Origin: Anoplopoma fimbria
Lineage: Eukaryota; Chordata; Actinopteri; Perciformes; Anoplopomatidae
DNA: 64,000 nucleotides
Direction: 5' to 3'
NCBI RefSeq assembly: GCF_027596085.1
Contig: NC_072465.1
Location: 12,452,857-12,516,856, forward strand
Both the position numbers and the translations under genes were made by a program. The notes below the pieces were generated by a model. The model did not search any database and had not been told where the DNA came from. It worked only from the letters and a program-made list of their open reading frames with translations. Shown piece after piece: positions 61,910-64,000 of this stretch. How positions within the stretch are numbered: position 1 is the first letter of the stretch; every line of letters begins with the position of its first letter.

Positions 61910-62045
61910 TTGGCACATTGCATGGCAGACCCCACCATCAGTGTATGAAGTGGTGTGAATGAGTGAATGATGACATGTAGTTTGAAGTGCCTCTACTGGT
62001 CAGAAGACTAATAAAGCGCTATACAAGTACAGTCCATTTACAATA
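61910..62045 (+). mobile_element. 3' part of the V-SINE-like SINE
   Basis: It starts near TTGCATGGCAGACC and includes GTGTATGAAGTGGTGTGAAT and TAAAGCGCTATACAAGTACA, then GTCCATTTAC. It aligns with the complement of 25769-25910. The tRNA head and core are missing, so it is a 5'-truncated copy. The same tail phrase, ACAGTCCATTTACCATTT, also occurs alone at 61781. Confidence 0.7.
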
Positions 62046-62333
62046 AAAAAGCGGACATGTAATACCATCCCAGAGCTTACCTCTGTCATCGTTGTCTTAA
62101 AGCTGCAAGAGACTATGAGAGTTAGAAGTGGCATGACGTTTTGACATTGAAAAAAACTCTTAGGTAGGAAGCTGGGAGGAATGGTCGAATCAACAAATCA
62201 ACTTTGACGACTGAGACTGCAGTTTCCATCTGGTCACCTATCTACCGACAACATTACTTAATTCTAACTGCTTTTCAATCCTAACCAAGTAGTTTGGATT
62301 TTACTTTGAACTTACCATACTCTCTGGGTCATT
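62046..62333. other. Non-coding stretch, nothing recognised
   Basis: Nothing recognised. Confidence 0.4.
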
Positions 62334-62379
62334 GGTTCCTACCATGGGTTCCTACCATGGGTTCCTACCATTGGTTCCT
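62334..62379. repeat. 13-bp tandem repeat, 3.5 units
   Basis: GGTTCCTACCATG twice, then GGTTCCTACCATT, then GGTTCCT. Confidence 0.95.
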
Positions 62380-63464
62380 CCTGAGGATGTAAATCTTTAA
62401 GAACGGCTCACAGGTATAGTTCCTTCTTTTGCTCAGTAGTTCTAGCAGCTTGAAGCCTTGAATTTCTCAATTAGCTACCCACAATCACTTTCTGAATCAA
62501 TTTGAGATGATAAATGGGCCATGCATTTGTTCTCATTTTAAAGTACATCTACTACAAAGAACTTGGGGATGTGAAATATTTCAAAATGAACAAGTATGTT
62601 TTTTGATAAAAAACACTGCCTTTCTATTCCTGTCTATGTGAGTGCTACGGCTCCAGGTTTACCCTTGTTCTGTGGGGACAGGAACATTTTCCATTTCCAT
62701 CTACAGTATATAGCACAACCTGTCCTCTGTCATCAAGGCATTGTAGAGCATGAACAATAGTGACTAAGTGGCTCCGCAACAAGACCATTCATCCCCCTGT
62801 GAGGAAAATGTAGTTTCACTGTAACAGGACCTCTTGTGATCTCTGTCATATCTCCCAACTAATAACCATGGAGAAACCTCCGCATGGCTGCCTGAAAACA
62901 CATTAAGGCATATGATTTGTGTATATTTACACACGCACGTTATCATTACTACACTTGTACTGCTTGTGCTACTTCTACTCTACCAATTACTCTAAATCTG
63001 TACTGTACAGTCTGTATTCTGTACGTTGTGACATTATTGAAGTTTGTTAAAAGTCTGTCATTTACATACCAGCTTCTTCCATAAGGGAGAGGCAGTGTCA
63101 TCACCAAACAGATGTGTGTTCAAGAGCAATATGCCGGACTATATTTAGACATTAATGGATTGTAGGAATCCATTATACAATATCATCTCAACATATGGCA
63201 CTTTGGGACTACCCTCTGTCCTCTGCCTGATATAGATGACCCAAATACATCACTAAATCAATTAAAGATTATGAATTTAGAAAATGAAGCAAAGCAAATT
63301 ATGAAGTTTCTGGTACAAAAGCTCAAGTGCATCAATAATATAAAAGACACAATCCATGATCAAGTCTACCATTAATTTTGCATGAAAATTCTCTAAGTAA
63401 TCAATTTTCTTTTAATTAAAGGTCCTCAATACGAAATTCTGACCCTATCTATTTTTCCACATAG
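62380..63464. other. Non-coding stretch, nothing recognised
   Basis: AT-rich. No frames above 60 codons with any meaning. Confidence 0.4.
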
Positions 63465-63647
63465 CTCTCAACATGTCTACTGATGAGCTGGCGACTAGAA
63501 GAAAGCGGTGCCAGCAGGGCTAACAGTGCAAACAATGACAACAGTTCTGACAGAGCTAACAGTGTTAACCTGAGGTGGAACAAGAGGCTGGCTGCTACAC
63601 TTTCACTGTATGAAAGCAGTGCAGAGAAGCAACTGTCAGCTGAACTG
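63465..63647 (+). other. Exon candidate or repeat (183 bp), unproven
   Basis: An acceptor with a pyrimidine tract (CTATCTATTTTTCCACATAG) ends at 63464 and a donor GTGAGG begins at 63648. One frame is open across all 61 codons. It reads MSWRLEESGASRANSANN, then a second RANS, then LRWNKRLAATLSLYESS and EKQLSAEL, and stays open beyond the donor. GCTAACAGTG occurs twice (about 63519 and 63557), and GCTAAC-type text is common in fish repeats. A decayed repeat is at least as likely as an exon. No homolog recognised. Confidence 0.25.
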
Positions 63648-64000
63648 GTGAGGCACACTCAAATGAAAAACAGAGGGAGAGGGACTTCATTCTTTGCTCA
63701 GGTAGACAATAATCCACTATGTCTTCATATAGAACATTAATAATACTATAATTTATAATAGTTCAGTTTCAGCATTATGATTCTCTGTTGTTTTCCTCCC
63801 TGTGAAGAACGGCAGCCTGTCTGTACATTTCAGGTACGACAGATCGGGATGATTTCTGAATAATTAATTTGCATCTATGAGAAAATTCTAAATATGCGGG
63901 TAACACCCCTCCACCAGTCAATCACATTGCTGGCACGTTAACCTTTTACACCCACAACCATTTAGAATTGCCAATTAGCCAAACCTGTTTGGTTTATAAG
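63648..64000. other. Non-coding window end
   Basis: AATTAATTTGCATCTATGAG near 63863 combines a TAAT core and an octamer-like TTTGCAT, and GCCAATTAGCC lies near 63969. Nothing else is recognised before the window edge. Confidence 0.3.

Noticed and set aside
62088..62109. Apparent 22-bp minus-strand exon between a TCTCTTGCAG acceptor and a GAG/GTAAGC donor
   Set aside because: Too short to judge, no adjacent exon, no recognisable peptide.

Overview
The window looks like ordinary teleost fish nuclear DNA, probably from a spiny-rayed (percomorph) species. The signs are long (CA)n/(TG)n microsatellites, 3' ends of L2-type and Rex1/CR1-type LINEs, tRNA-headed SINEs, a Tc1-like fragment, internally deleted hAT elements, and several dispersed sequences that I recognise from memory as common in fish. 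No bacterial, viral or organellar gene organisation is visible. I find no protein-coding gene, tRNA, rRNA or known ncRNA that I can support. Almost all open frames are short chance frames, frames through microsatellites, or frames inside transposon remnants. The window is therefore either intergenic or inside very large introns.

Layout. 0-10 kb holds an edge-truncated dispersed repeat, a 950-bp hAT relic with a transposase remnant (2301-3250), dispersed repeats at 4361 and 5522, and a LINE 3' end (6686). 10-20 kb holds an L2 LINE 3' end (10496), copies of a dispersed family near 7.2 and 12.5 kb, a degenerate LINE endonuclease piece (16301) and a diverged hAT-like element (18214). 20-30 kb holds the best LINE reverse-transcriptase C-terminus (23036-23738), a SINE (25769), a retroposon with a perfect 13-bp target-site duplication (28838-29160) and a Tc1-like end (29190). 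30-40 kb holds second copies of the dispersed repeats, a foldback element (34604-34980), an inverted TG/CA microsatellite pair (36676-37184), a 545-bp hAT MITE with near-perfect 8-bp duplications (38144-38704) and a SINE with A and B boxes (39927-40277). 40-64 kb is sparser: the second, inverted L2 copy (45745), five (CA)n arrays between 55 and 58.2 kb, further repeat copies at 54.4, 59.9, 61.6 and 61.9 kb, and short tandem repeats.

Between the repeats are several complex, repeat-free blocks with homeodomain- or POU-like motifs (for example 26631-26870, 44360-44880 and 35870-36130). They are candidates for conserved non-coding regulatory elements, but that rests on appearance only. Three stretches (20989-21073 on plus, 31924-32039 on minus, 63465-63647 on plus) have an acceptor, an open frame and a donor. 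They are exon candidates, each unproven.

I found no convincing new biological system. The best-supported observations are transposon insertion structures: duplicated target sites, UnaL2-type tails, an internal 28-bp array that differs in unit number between two L2 copies, and a long foldback. Family names come from recalled similarity, not a database search.
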